NCBI RefSeq assembly: GCF_010731895.1
Contig: NZ_AP022596.1
Span: forward strand, 5,270,001-5,334,000
Origin: Mycolicibacterium helvum
Lineage (GTDB): Bacteria; Actinomycetota; Actinomycetes; Mycobacteriales; Mycobacteriaceae
Length of the DNA: 64,000 bases
Direction of reading: 5' to 3'
This document shows, piece after piece, positions 44,370-53,371 of the stretch (position 1 is the first letter of the stretch; each line of letters opens with the position of its first letter). Below the pieces are notes generated by a model. The model saw only the letters and a program-made list of their open reading frames with translations, ran no database searches and was not told the origin of the DNA. Position numbers and translations under genes: made by a program.

Positions 44370-45520
44370 CGAATGCCCAATCCGCGTGCTATCACGCCAC
44401 GTAACACTTCGTTGGTTCCGCCGCGCAATGTGAAGCCGGGACGCTGATCGACCGCATCGGCGACCAGTTCCACCCATTCGACGGATTGCGTGGCACCGTA
44501 CTCGGTTTCGAGGTCGGCGAAGTCCGCCACGTCACCTTCGACGGTCGTGCCCAACACCTTGACGACGGAAGCGGCCACATCGCAGCTCTCTCCGCGTTGC
44601 AACGCGCCTGCCACTGCAGTCGACATATGGTGAAGCCCGGCGATGCGAGCCACCAGGCGACCGAGTTCGCGATCACCCGATCTTCGCGGGTTGCCCGTGG
44701 TATCCACCGCGTGCGCGAGGAGCGGGAAGGTCGACAGGAAGCGTTCGGGGCCACTGCGTTCGAAACTCAGCTCCGAGGTGACCTGAGTCCAACCTTGTCC
44801 GATCTCACCGAAGACCATCGCGTCGGGGACGAAGACGTCCTCGAGGATGACCTCGTTGAAGTGATGGCCGCCGTTCATCGAGACGATGGGGCGGACGTCT
44901 ACGCCAGGACCGCGCAAGTCGACGATGAATTGGCTCAGGCCGGCGTGGCGGTGCGCGGGATCCGCGGCGGCGGTGCGGGCCAGCACGATGAACGCGTGCG
45001 CGCGGTGAGCTCCGGAAGTCCAGACCTTGGTGCCGGTGAGCGACCAGCCGCCGTCCACCCGGGTTGCGCGGGTGCGCACGCTGGCGAGGTCGGATCCAGA
45101 ATCCGGTTCGCTCATCCCGATCGCGAAGAAGTGCTCGCCAGCGACGATGCGTGGCAGGAAGTGCGACTTTTGGTGCTCCGTACCGTATTTGAGCAACGAC
45201 GGCACAATCTGCCGATCGGCGATCCAATGTGCCGCAACGGGAGCGCCCGCGGCCAGCAATTCCTCGGTGACGACGAATCGCTCGTGGAAGGAACGACCGT
45301 GACCGCCGTATCGCTGGGGAACGGTCATGCCCAGCCAGCCGCGCGTGGCCAACGCCAACGTGAAGCCTTCATCCCATCCGCACAACCATGAATCGATCGA
45401 CGGGCGGAACGCGCCGGCGGCCAGCTGATCAGCCAGGAAAGCCCGTACTTCCGCCCGTAGTGCGCCCGAGGGGGCGTCGCTACTGATCGGTGGTACCAAC
45501 CGGGGCATCGCGGTGGTCAC
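44366..45520 (-). CDS. Acyl-CoA dehydrogenase (FadE-like)
   Basis: 384 residues from a GTG at 45520 preceded by GGAGGACGAC and overlapping the crotonase stop (GTGA); an in-frame GTG at 45532 is possible. It shows the ACAD elements FFAIGMSEPDSGSDLASV, SLTGTKVWTSGAHRAHAF and the C-terminal LRGGTNEVLRGVIARGLG. At the position of the catalytic Glu in medium-chain dehydrogenase (Y-E-G-T) there is L-R-G-G-T, so the base, if present, lies elsewhere, as in mycobacterial heterotetrameric FadEs. It is paired with the 43311-44369 gene and likely performs the first beta-oxidation step on a bulky acyl-CoA. Confidence 0.88.
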   Translation of the reverse strand: MTTAMPRLVPPISSDAPSGALRAEVRAFLADQLAAGAFRPSIDSWLCGWDEGFTLALATRGWLGMTVPQRYGGHGRSFHERFVVTEELLAAGAPVAAHWIADRQIVPSLLKYGTEHQKSHFLPRIVAGEHFFAIGMSEPDSGSDLASVRTRATRVDGGWSLTGTKVWTSGAHRAHAFIVLARTAAADPAHRHAGLSQFIVDLRGPGVDVRPIVSMNGGHHFNEVILEDVFVPDAMVFGEIGQGWTQVTSELSFERSGPERFLSTFPLLAHAVDTTGNPRRSGDRELGRLVARIAGLHHMSTAVAGALQRGESCDVAASVVKVLGTTVEGDVADFADLETEYGATQSVEWVELVADAVDQRPGFTLRGGTNEVLRGVIARGLGIR

Positions 45521-46293
45521 GTCGTCCTCCACTTCGCGATCCGGCGCTGGTGCTCGGAGTCGTGGTGAGCCAACGGCTGCATTGCGGCGGCCATTGCCAG
45601 AGTGGATTCCAGCGTTCCGGAGATCGATTCCTGCAGAAGCCGTTTGGCCATCCGCAGGGCGTGCGGCGGGTTGACCGCGATGCGTTCGGCCAAGGTCCGT
45701 GCTTCGGTAAGCAGGTCATCGTGGGGCACGACACGGCTGACCAAACCCCATTCGAGTGCCGTGCCGGCATCGATCCGGTCGCCGGTAAAGGTCAACTCTG
45801 CAGCCCGTGCGTACCCGACGGCACGCGGCAAGAACCAGGTGCCGCCGTCGCCGGGGATCAGGCCCAGCTGGACGAAGCTTTCGGCGAACGAGGCGCGCTC
45901 AGAGGCGATGCGAATGTCGCACATCATCGCCAGGTCGCACCCGGCGCCGATGGCCGCACCGTTGACCGCCGCGATCAGAGGAACTTCGAGACGGCCAAGC
46001 GCTCGCGGTATCCGTTGGATTCCGTCGATATAGGCCCGGCGTTGGTCAATGGCGTCCAACCCGAACATGCCGCGGCCGTCAGCCATGTCCTTGACGTTGC
46101 CGCCGGCGGAGAAGATCTTCCCGGCGCCGGTCAGCACGATCGCGCACACGGCAGTGTCGCAGTTCGCCGCGTCCACAGCCTGCTCGAATGCGGCGATGAC
46201 AGCCGGATCGGTGATGGCGTTGCCGACCTCAGGCAAGGTGATGGTCCAGACCTGAACTGCGCCTTGCGTATTGACGTCCAGCGGTGAAGTCAT
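45517..46293 (-). CDS. Crotonase-family protein (enoyl-CoA hydratase/isomerase-like)
   Basis: 258 residues. The fold signature is clear: oxyanion-hole stretches AGKIFSAGGNVKDM (about residues 57-70) and GAAIGAGCDLAMMCD, then LGLIPGDGGTWFLPRAVG. Compared with rat enoyl-CoA hydratase, the Glu144 position is Asp (GAGCD) and the Glu164 position appears to be Phe (FAESF), so the two catalytic acids are not both conserved. It may act as an isomerase, hydrolase or retro-aldol enzyme rather than a classic hydratase. It overlaps both neighbours by four bases inside the FadD-FadE run. Confidence 0.87.
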   Translation of the reverse strand: MTSPLDVNTQGAVQVWTITLPEVGNAITDPAVIAAFEQAVDAANCDTAVCAIVLTGAGKIFSAGGNVKDMADGRGMFGLDAIDQRRAYIDGIQRIPRALGRLEVPLIAAVNGAAIGAGCDLAMMCDIRIASERASFAESFVQLGLIPGDGGTWFLPRAVGYARAAELTFTGDRIDAGTALEWGLVSRVVPHDDLLTEARTLAERIAVNPPHALRMAKRLLQESISGTLESTLAMAAAMQPLAHHDSEHQRRIAKWRTT

Positions 46294-47714
46294 GCGCCCG
46301 CCCTCAGTTGCAGGGACTTCGTCTGCAAGAATTCCTCGAGCCCGAAGCGTCCCAGTTCACGCCCGATGCCGGATTTCTTGTATCCGCCGAACGGTGCGGC
46401 CGGGTTGTAGGGCCCGCCATTGATATCGAGTTGGCCGGTCTGTACCTGGCGGGCGAACGCGATCCCGGTCTCGTCGTCGGCGGCCCACACCGCGCCCGAG
46501 AGTCCGTAGGGAGTTCCGTTGGCGATGCGCAGCGCATCGTCGGTGTCGGTGTAGGGGATGACTGCCAGTACGGGGCCGAACACCTCTTCCTGGCCGAGCT
46601 CGGATTCCGGATCGACATCGGCGAAAACTGTTGGAGCGAGGAAGAATCCCTCGTCTCGAACAGGCTCGGCGCCGCCGGTCAGCAGCCGGGCGCCCTCATT
46701 GGCGGCCCGCTCGATGAAGCCGCGGACGGTGTTGAACTGCGACCGAGAGGCCGACGGGCCGATGCGGGTTGCGGGATCCCAAGGGTCGCCCACGGTGTAA
46801 CGGGCGACGGCAGTCTCGATCTGATCCAGTGCCTCGCCATAATGCTTCTGCGGCACCAGCATCCGGGTCCAGGCCATACAGGTCTGGCCTCCGTTGAGGA
46901 ACGCATTGCCGACCCCGACCTTCACGGCGGTGGTCACGTCAGCTCCGTCGAGGATCACATTGGCCGATTTGCCACCCAGCTCGAGGGCGACCTTCTTGAT
47001 CGACTGACCGGCCAATTCTCCGACGCGCGATCCGACACCGGTGGACCCGGTGAAGGACACGAAGTCGACGTCGGGGTGAGAGGCCAAGCGCTCACCGATG
47101 ACCTGGCCCGGGCCCGACACGATGTTGATGACGCCGGGGGGTAGCCCGGCCTCTTCGCACGCCTCGACAAACGCGAACACCGACAGGGGCGCGTCGTTGC
47201 TGGGCTTGAGCACGACGGTGCAACCCGCGGCGATAGCGGGCAGCACCTTCGCGACCACCTGGTACAGCGGGTAGTTCCACGGTGTGATGGCACCGACAAC
47301 CCCGTATGGTTCCCGCAGCACCAGGGAGTTGCCGATCCGCTCCTCGAATGCAAAGCCATCCAGTGCGTCGGCGAACCCCTTGGCCACCGCCAACGGAACC
47401 TGCGTCTGAACCGTGGCAGCGATGCGCACCGGGGCGCCCATCTCCGCGGTGATGAGATGGGCGATGTGGGGCAGACGTTTCTCCATCGCATCGATCACGC
47501 GGTGGAGTCGATCGCGGCGTTCGTCCACGCTGATCAGCGGGTCGAATGCGCGTCGCGCTGCGTCAACCGCAGCGTCGACGTCCGCGGCGGAACCGTTGGG
47601 CACGTGACCGATCACCTTCTCGGTTGCGGGATCGATGACATCGATCACGCCGCTGCCGGCCGGTTTCACCCAGCCGCCGTCGATGAACAGCGTGGGGTGC
47701 TCGTAGGTAGGCAA
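46290..47714 (-). CDS. Aldehyde dehydrogenase (NAD(P)-dependent)
   Basis: 474 residues from a TTG at 47714, which is supported by GGAGGAG about eight bases upstream. The NAD-binding and active-site motifs are intact: TPWNYPLYQVVAKVLPAIAAG, VLKPSNDAPLS, GSTGVGS, general base Glu in LELGGKSAN, and the nucleophile Cys in NGGQTCMAW. It would oxidise an aldehyde to its acid, fitting between the alcohol dehydrogenase and the acyl-CoA ligase encoded beside it. It overlaps the crotonase start (ATGA). Confidence 0.92.
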   Translation of the reverse strand: MPTYEHPTLFIDGGWVKPAGSGVIDVIDPATEKVIGHVPNGSAADVDAAVDAARRAFDPLISVDERRDRLHRVIDAMEKRLPHIAHLITAEMGAPVRIAATVQTQVPLAVAKGFADALDGFAFEERIGNSLVLREPYGVVGAITPWNYPLYQVVAKVLPAIAAGCTVVLKPSNDAPLSVFAFVEACEEAGLPPGVINIVSGPGQVIGERLASHPDVDFVSFTGSTGVGSRVGELAGQSIKKVALELGGKSANVILDGADVTTAVKVGVGNAFLNGGQTCMAWTRMLVPQKHYGEALDQIETAVARYTVGDPWDPATRIGPSASRSQFNTVRGFIERAANEGARLLTGGAEPVRDEGFFLAPTVFADVDPESELGQEEVFGPVLAVIPYTDTDDALRIANGTPYGLSGAVWAADDETGIAFARQVQTGQLDINGGPYNPAAPFGGYKKSGIGRELGRFGLEEFLQTKSLQLRAGA

Positions 47715-47740
47715 AACGAATTCTCCTCCGGTCGTGATGG

Positions 47741-48847
47741 TCAGGGGATCAAGCTGGCCCGGATGTCCCGCTTACCGTCGGCAGCGGCGAACGCATCGTT
47801 GATGTCGTCGAGCGCGTAGGACGCTGCGGCGAGCCGCTCGAATGGCAGCGAGTGCTGATGGCGGTCGAGGAATGTCAAGGCGCGGGACAGCACTGCCGGG
47901 TCATACAGCGACACCCCGACCATGGTCTTGTTGGAGAACACGAAGCGCGACGGATCGAAAGCGAAGGTCTGGCCGACGTTGATATTGCCGATCTCGACAT
48001 AACGGCCGAACTGTCCGAGCATCTGCAGACCCTCCTCGATGGCCGAGGGGTGTCCCACGACCTCGACCACCACGTCGGCGCCGTGGCCGCCGGTCAACCC
48101 CCGCACCGCTTTCGCGCGATCTTTCGGCGTGCTGATCTCGTTGAGGTCGAGCACGGTGTCGGCGCCGAACGCTGTTGCGAGTTCGAGTCGCTCCGACACC
48201 CCGTCGATGGCGATGACGTTCGCGGCGCCGCGCGCCTTGGCCACGGCGATCGCGTACAGCCCCAAGGCTCCTGCGCCTTGGACCACAACGTGTTCGCCGA
48301 GCTGCATGTCGATGCGTTCTAGTCCGTACATCACTTGCGACAGAGCGCAATTAGCGCCAGCGGCGATATCGTCACCCACGCTGTCGGGCACAGAGTAGAC
48401 AACCGCACCGGCCGGCAGCAGGTAGTAGTCACCGTAGCCGCCGACGAAATAGGGCGGCTCGTCAGCACGGCCCAGCATCGCCATCTTCAAGTTCAGGCAC
48501 GCGTTGCGGCGGCCGGCCAGGCAATTCCTGCAGGTGTGACAGCAGAAGAAGTAGGGAAACACCACGCGCGCGCCATCACCCAGTGGTTTGCCGTTGGAAT
48601 CGGTTGATACGCCCGAGCCCAGTGCGGCGACAGCGCCGACCATTTCATGACCGAGAACCGTCGGCAGCTGGCCGCCGAGACCCCGCGTCGCGAACGTTCC
48701 GTGCCAGGCATGGACGTCGGACCCACAGATATTCGCGCGCAGAACTCGGACCAGGATTTCTCCCGGGCCTACCTTTGGAAGGCTGACGGTCTGGATTACG
48801 AACGGCTTGCCGGGTTCGTCAAAGCGCGCGATGCGGCCCTCATACAC
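47741..48847 (-). CDS. Zinc-dependent medium-chain alcohol dehydrogenase
   Basis: 368 residues, GTG start preceded by AAAGGGA and overlapping the ligase end by eight bases. The catalytic zinc ligands are seen as ANICGSDVHAWHG (Cys) and GHEMVG (His). The four structural-zinc Cys cluster is CCHTCRNCLAGRRNAC. The Rossmann loop is VVQGAGALGLYAIAVAKARGA. It belongs to the Zn-MDR family and likely oxidises an alcohol produced by ester hydrolysis in the pathway. It is 26 bases upstream of the aldehyde dehydrogenase, its natural next step. Confidence 0.92.
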   Translation of the reverse strand: MYEGRIARFDEPGKPFVIQTVSLPKVGPGEILVRVLRANICGSDVHAWHGTFATRGLGGQLPTVLGHEMVGAVAALGSGVSTDSNGKPLGDGARVVFPYFFCCHTCRNCLAGRRNACLNLKMAMLGRADEPPYFVGGYGDYYLLPAGAVVYSVPDSVGDDIAAGANCALSQVMYGLERIDMQLGEHVVVQGAGALGLYAIAVAKARGAANVIAIDGVSERLELATAFGADTVLDLNEISTPKDRAKAVRGLTGGHGADVVVEVVGHPSAIEEGLQMLGQFGRYVEIGNINVGQTFAFDPSRFVFSNKTMVGVSLYDPAVLSRALTFLDRHQHSLPFERLAAASYALDDINDAFAAADGKRDIRASLIP

Positions 48848-50447
48848 GTGGGGAATCCCTTTCGATATCGGTGATGTCGACGCTGAACCGCTGGCGCAGA
48901 TCGCGTTTGAGTAGTTTGCCGCTCGGGTTCTTCGGCAGAGAGTCGACGAAGAACACCTGCTTGGGAGTCTTGAACCCGGCGAGGTGGTCGCGACAATGAC
49001 TCAGGATCTCGGCTTCCGACGGAGCGGCTCCGGCACGAGCGACCACCGCGGCGACCACAGCCTCCACCCAGACCGGGTGCGGGATGCCGAACACCGCCGC
49101 TTCTTCGATCCCGCTGTGCCGGTAGAGAACTTCCTCGACCTCACGGCTGGCGACGTTCTCGCCGCCGGTCTTGATCATGTCTTTCTTGCGGTCCACGACG
49201 TGGAGGAGACCGTGCTCGTCGTAGAAACCCAGATCCCCCGAGTGGAACCAGCCGCCGGAGAAGGCTTGGGCTGTGATTTCCTCGGCATCGAGGTAGCCGA
49301 GCATCAGATGTGGGCTGCGGTGGGCGATTTCGCCCACAATTCCGGCTGCGACGGGGTTGTCCGACTCGTCGAGGATGGCGGTCTCGACATTGACGACCGG
49401 CCGTCCCGCTGCCCCGGCATGGGCATCCTGCTCATCGGGTCCCAGCGCGGAGGCCAGGGGAGCCATCTCGGTCTGACCGTAGAAGTTCCACAATCGGAGG
49501 TTGGGAAGCCGCTGTCTCATCTCGTACAGGATCTCGGTGGGCATCGGTGACGCTCCGTAATAGCCTTTGCGCAGACTCGACAGGTCCACCTCGTCGAACA
49601 CCGGGCTGCGCAGCAGGCTGATCCAGACAGTGGGCGGCGCAAAGTAATTGGTGACGCCATGGCGCTCGATGGTGCGTAACACCAGTTCGGGATCCGGCCG
49701 GGGCACGATAATGCTGGTGGCACCGAGATAGATGTCGGTGGCCAGGAAATTGTCCAACTGGGCACAGTGATACAGCGGCAGGGAGTGGACTTCGACGTCA
49801 TCGCCGGACATGGAGCCGGCGACGATGGTGCTGATGTACTGCCACATCAGGCTGCGGCTGCTGTGCATGACCCCTTTGGGCCGTGACTCGGTGCCGCTGG
49901 TGTACATGACCCGCAGCAGTTGATCGTCGTCGATGCGGATATCCGGCGCTGGGCTGGTCGTGGTTAGCCAGTCGGCGAAGTCCGACCAACCGACTGGCGG
50001 GGACCGCCTGTCGGGTGCCAGCGCAATCTTTGTCGTGACGGTCGGGCTGGTCGCCATCGCCTGTTCGGCGACGGGCACCAGGTCGGTCTCGACGATGAAG
50101 GCGGAGGTCTTGCTGTGCCCGAGGATGTATGCGATCTCTTCGGCGGTCAGCATGAAGTTGATCGGCACGAGAACCACTCCGGCGCGGGCGGTGGCGAACG
50201 CCAGTACTGCGTACTGCCAGCAATTGCGCGCTAACAGCGCAACCCGATCGCCCGGGCGCAAGCCGTTGTCGTGGAACGCTGCGGCGGCTCGGTCCACCAG
50301 GTGGTCGAACTCGGCGAAGCTGAGCACCACGTCACCGTCGATGATGGCGGTCTTGTCGGGCTGCTTGCGTGCCGACCGGCGCGGGATGTCGGCCAGGCTG
50401 TGGCTGCGGGCACGGGCGATGACCGCGGCGAGGTCCTCAGAGTGCAT
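48840..50447 (-). CDS. AMP-dependent acyl-CoA ligase (FadD-like)
   Basis: 535 residues. The adenylate-forming motifs are present: the P-loop MYTSGTESRPKGVMHSSRS (about residues 181-199), YGQTE (near 317), DLGFYDEHGLLHVVDRKKDM with the hinge, and the C-terminal Lys in NPSGKLLKR. It activates a carboxylic acid as its CoA thioester with ATP. It is the first gene of the minus-strand catabolic run and is divergent from the Baeyer-Villiger monooxygenase across a 101-base region, which should hold both promoters; I could not identify an operator there. Confidence 0.92.
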   Translation of the reverse strand: MHSEDLAAVIARARSHSLADIPRRSARKQPDKTAIIDGDVVLSFAEFDHLVDRAAAAFHDNGLRPGDRVALLARNCWQYAVLAFATARAGVVLVPINFMLTAEEIAYILGHSKTSAFIVETDLVPVAEQAMATSPTVTTKIALAPDRRSPPVGWSDFADWLTTTSPAPDIRIDDDQLLRVMYTSGTESRPKGVMHSSRSLMWQYISTIVAGSMSGDDVEVHSLPLYHCAQLDNFLATDIYLGATSIIVPRPDPELVLRTIERHGVTNYFAPPTVWISLLRSPVFDEVDLSSLRKGYYGASPMPTEILYEMRQRLPNLRLWNFYGQTEMAPLASALGPDEQDAHAGAAGRPVVNVETAILDESDNPVAAGIVGEIAHRSPHLMLGYLDAEEITAQAFSGGWFHSGDLGFYDEHGLLHVVDRKKDMIKTGGENVASREVEEVLYRHSGIEEAAVFGIPHPVWVEAVVAAVVARAGAAPSEAEILSHCRDHLAGFKTPKQVFFVDSLPKNPSGKLLKRDLRQRFSVDITDIERDSPRV

Positions 50448-50548
50448 GAGCCGCAGGGTAGGCAGGTCGGCCGTGGAAGTGGCGGTTCGTCTCCCGCTCA
50501 GTAGACACGCGGGCGTGGAGGGTGGCGACTCCGTCCGATACTCGACGC

Positions 50549-52474
50549 ATGACCGTTACCACTGAATCGTCGTCATCGGCAGACAGCGCACCGGATCCGG
50601 CTGTCCTGCGCGCGCATCTGCGTCAGGCAGACCCCGGCGTTCTGGTTGCGGTGCTCGCCCAGATGACCGGTGACGCATCGGTCGTGGACCGGTACGCCAG
50701 CAAGATCGACCACGTCCCGGACCCGCCGGAGCGGGCGGGAACCACCGATCCCGCCACCGCGGATGCGTTGGCTGACGAGATCATCGCCGCGCTCGGTCGA
50801 CCCCGGCCGGCCGGCGCGATCGCCGCGGACGATCGTGAGCTGTTCGCCGCCCTGTTGCCGATCGCGCTGGGAACCGACGTCGACGACGAACAGGTGGACC
50901 TGCTCCTCGAGCAAGGCGGTTTCCGATCCTCACAACCCACACTGCCCCGGACCACGCCGATCCCCTCGACGATGACGATGGCGATCATCGGGGCCGGCAT
51001 CGCCGGTATCGCGGTCGCGCTGGCCGCGGCCGAGGAGGGTGTGCACTTCCAGATCTACGACCGCAACAATGAGGTCGGCGGCACATGGCTGACCACCACG
51101 TACCCGGGCATCGGCGTGGACACGCCGGCGGCGTACTACTCGCTGTCTCGGGAGGTGAACCCGAACTGGTCCAACTACTACCCGGAAGGTGCCGAATACC
51201 AGGATTATCTGGTGGCCCTGGCCGACAAACACGAGCTGCGCCGCCACATCCGCTTCGGTACCGAAGTGGAAGCGCTGTGGTGGGACGAGCAACGCCAGCA
51301 GTGGCAGATCCACTCACGCGCCGCCGACGGCGTCCGAAGCGTCGACTACGCCAGCGTCGTCGTCACCGCGGCCGGGTACCTCAACCGGCCTCGCTTCCCG
51401 GACATCAAAGGGCGAGAAACGTTCTCCGGAACCAGCATTCACTCAGCACTGTGGGACCCCACCCTCGACCTCACCGGGAAGAGGGTAGCCGTAATCGGAG
51501 CTGGGTGCACCGCCGTGCAGATCGTCGATGCCTGTGTCGACGAAGTCGAACACCTCACCGTCTTTCAACGGCAGCCGCATTGGGTGGCACCCCGCAAGCG
51601 CCTCTCCGATGAGGTGCCCGAGCACCGGCGCTATCTGGGCCGGGTGCTGCCGTTCTACGCCATGTGGCACCGGCTCAAGTCGTACTGGGGCACAGCAGAC
51701 AACAACTATCCGATCATCCTGCAGGATCCCGAGTGGTCGCAGACGCACTTGTCGATCTCCCCGGCCAACGACGTCTTGCTGCAGATGTGTCTGGACTATA
51801 TCGACCGCATGTTCGGGGCCGGAACGGAATTGGCGCGCAAGGTCACACCCGACTTCGCGCCCTACGGCAAACGCATCATTCGCGACCCTGGTGGCTACTA
51901 CGCCGCGCTGACCCGCGAGCATGTCGATGTCGAGGCGAGTGAACCCGCCGAGGTGAACTCCGACGGAATCGTGACGGCCGACGGCCGCCAGATCGACCTC
52001 GACGTCATCATCTATGCCACCGGCTACCACCTCGACTTCTTGTCCACCGTCGACATCCGCGGTCGTGGCGGCAAGACGTTGGCGGGGGAGTGGGGAGACA
52101 GTCCCCGTGCTTACCGGGGCGGAACCGTTCCGGGATTTCCGAATCTGTTCATCACCTCGGCCCCCAACTACAGCCCAGGGCACGGAGCGGGGGCCAACTT
52201 CTCCATGGAGGTCCTCGCCCACTTCATCGTGGAGTGCCTGCAGCTCATGGCCTTACGCGGCGCGACGACGATCGAAGTGACCGAGAAAGCGTTCGAGGAG
52301 TACGTCGCCGGCATCGACCAGGCGATGCAAGGCACCGTGTGGTGCCACACCCCGAATGCGCACACGTACTACCGGTCGGAATCGGGTCGCGTCGTCGTCG
52401 CTACCCCGTATCGACTGGTCGACTTGTGGCAGCAGCACCGGGCTCCCGTCGAAAAGGACTTCGTCCTGCAATGA
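50549..52474 (+). CDS. Baeyer-Villiger monooxygenase, HAPMO-type with N-terminal extension
   Basis: 641 residues from the ATG at 50549; a GTG at 50522 is possible. About 140 N-terminal residues precede the first FAD motif (IIGAGIAGIAVALAAAEEG, near 147-165), an extension found in 4-hydroxyacetophenone monooxygenase relatives. The Baeyer-Villiger fingerprint FSGTSIHSALWD (FxGxxxHxxxWD) and the second, NADPH-binding, Rossmann loop VIGAGCTAVQ are present. It is expected to insert oxygen next to a ketone, giving an ester or lactone, with NADPH and O2. The following SDR start overlaps its stop. Confidence 0.9.
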   Translation: MTVTTESSSSADSAPDPAVLRAHLRQADPGVLVAVLAQMTGDASVVDRYASKIDHVPDPPERAGTTDPATADALADEIIAALGRPRPAGAIAADDRELFAALLPIALGTDVDDEQVDLLLEQGGFRSSQPTLPRTTPIPSTMTMAIIGAGIAGIAVALAAAEEGVHFQIYDRNNEVGGTWLTTTYPGIGVDTPAAYYSLSREVNPNWSNYYPEGAEYQDYLVALADKHELRRHIRFGTEVEALWWDEQRQQWQIHSRAADGVRSVDYASVVVTAAGYLNRPRFPDIKGRETFSGTSIHSALWDPTLDLTGKRVAVIGAGCTAVQIVDACVDEVEHLTVFQRQPHWVAPRKRLSDEVPEHRRYLGRVLPFYAMWHRLKSYWGTADNNYPIILQDPEWSQTHLSISPANDVLLQMCLDYIDRMFGAGTELARKVTPDFAPYGKRIIRDPGGYYAALTREHVDVEASEPAEVNSDGIVTADGRQIDLDVIIYATGYHLDFLSTVDIRGRGGKTLAGEWGDSPRAYRGGTVPGFPNLFITSAPNYSPGHGAGANFSMEVLAHFIVECLQLMALRGATTIEVTEKAFEEYVAGIDQAMQGTVWCHTPNAHTYYRSESGRVVVATPYRLVDLWQQHRAPVEKDFVLQ

Positions 52475-53358
52475 GTCAGATCCTTGCCGGCAAGACGGCG
52501 TTGGTGACCGGAAGCAGTCGTGGGATCGGGCGGGCGATCTCCCAGCGGCTTGCCGCCGAAGGCGCGACAGTCGCGGTCACCGCCCGGGCCCACACGCCCT
52601 CGCCCTCGCTTCGGTCCGGGAACACCGAGGCTCTACCCGGCACCATCGAGGAGACAGTCGCACTTATCGAAGACGCGGGTGGGAAGGCTTTCGGTCTCGC
52701 CGCCGACCTCGAGGATTCCGCAGCGCGTGACGGGCTGGTGGATGCGGTGGTGGAGCGTACCGGCCGTATCGACATCGTGGTCAACAACGCGGGGTTCGCC
52801 GACTATTCAGTGGTCGAAAACATGTCCCTGGAGACGTTCGACCGGACCGTCGAGCACTATCTGAGAACACCGTTCGTGTTGACGAAAGCCGCAGTGCCCC
52901 ATATGCGTCGACAGGGGGCCGGCTGGATCGTGAACATCGGCTCGGTCACCGGGGTGCCACCGGTTCGGCCGTACCGCGACTACAACAAGACTGCGGGCGA
53001 TGTGATCTACGCGTCCTGCAAGGCCGCGTTGCACCGGTTCACCCAAGGCGTTGCGGCCGAGTTGCTCGGCGCCAACATCGCGGTGAATTGTGTTGGCCCG
53101 TCCACGGCGGTGCGCACTCCCGGTGCGGCGTCGCTGATTCCGGACAATTTCCCCACCGAGCCAGTCGAATACCTGGCCGAGACCGTCTTGGCGATGTGCC
53201 ACCTACCGGCCGAGCAGCGAACGGGTCTGGTGGCGTTCAGCTTGCACTACCCGTGGTCGCAACATCTTCCGGTCCATACGCTCGACGGGGCCACCACGTT
53301 GCCGCCACTGGAGCCACCGGCAACAGCGAACCCGAATATCCTGCCTGCCGGGCTCTGA
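52471..53358 (+). CDS. SDR-family oxidoreductase
   Basis: 295 residues; the ATG overlaps the monooxygenase stop. It carries VTGSSRGIGRAISQRLA (about residues 12-28), NNAGFADYSVV, catalytic Ser (NIGSVTG) and Lys in YASCKAALHRF. The catalytic Tyr is present in this last segment. After the GxxxGxG region there is an Arg-containing second strand end (TARAH), which favours NADP. A roughly 20-residue insertion (near 43-60) occurs before the second helix. It may form the ketone substrate of the Baeyer-Villiger enzyme by oxidising an alcohol, an inference from the overlap. Confidence 0.9.
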   Translation: MSQILAGKTALVTGSSRGIGRAISQRLAAEGATVAVTARAHTPSPSLRSGNTEALPGTIEETVALIEDAGGKAFGLAADLEDSAARDGLVDAVVERTGRIDIVVNNAGFADYSVVENMSLETFDRTVEHYLRTPFVLTKAAVPHMRRQGAGWIVNIGSVTGVPPVRPYRDYNKTAGDVIYASCKAALHRFTQGVAAELLGANIAVNCVGPSTAVRTPGAASLIPDNFPTEPVEYLAETVLAMCHLPAEQRTGLVAFSLHYPWSQHLPVHTLDGATTLPPLEPPATANPNILPAGL

Positions 53359-53371
53359 ACGGCTGCCGGTT

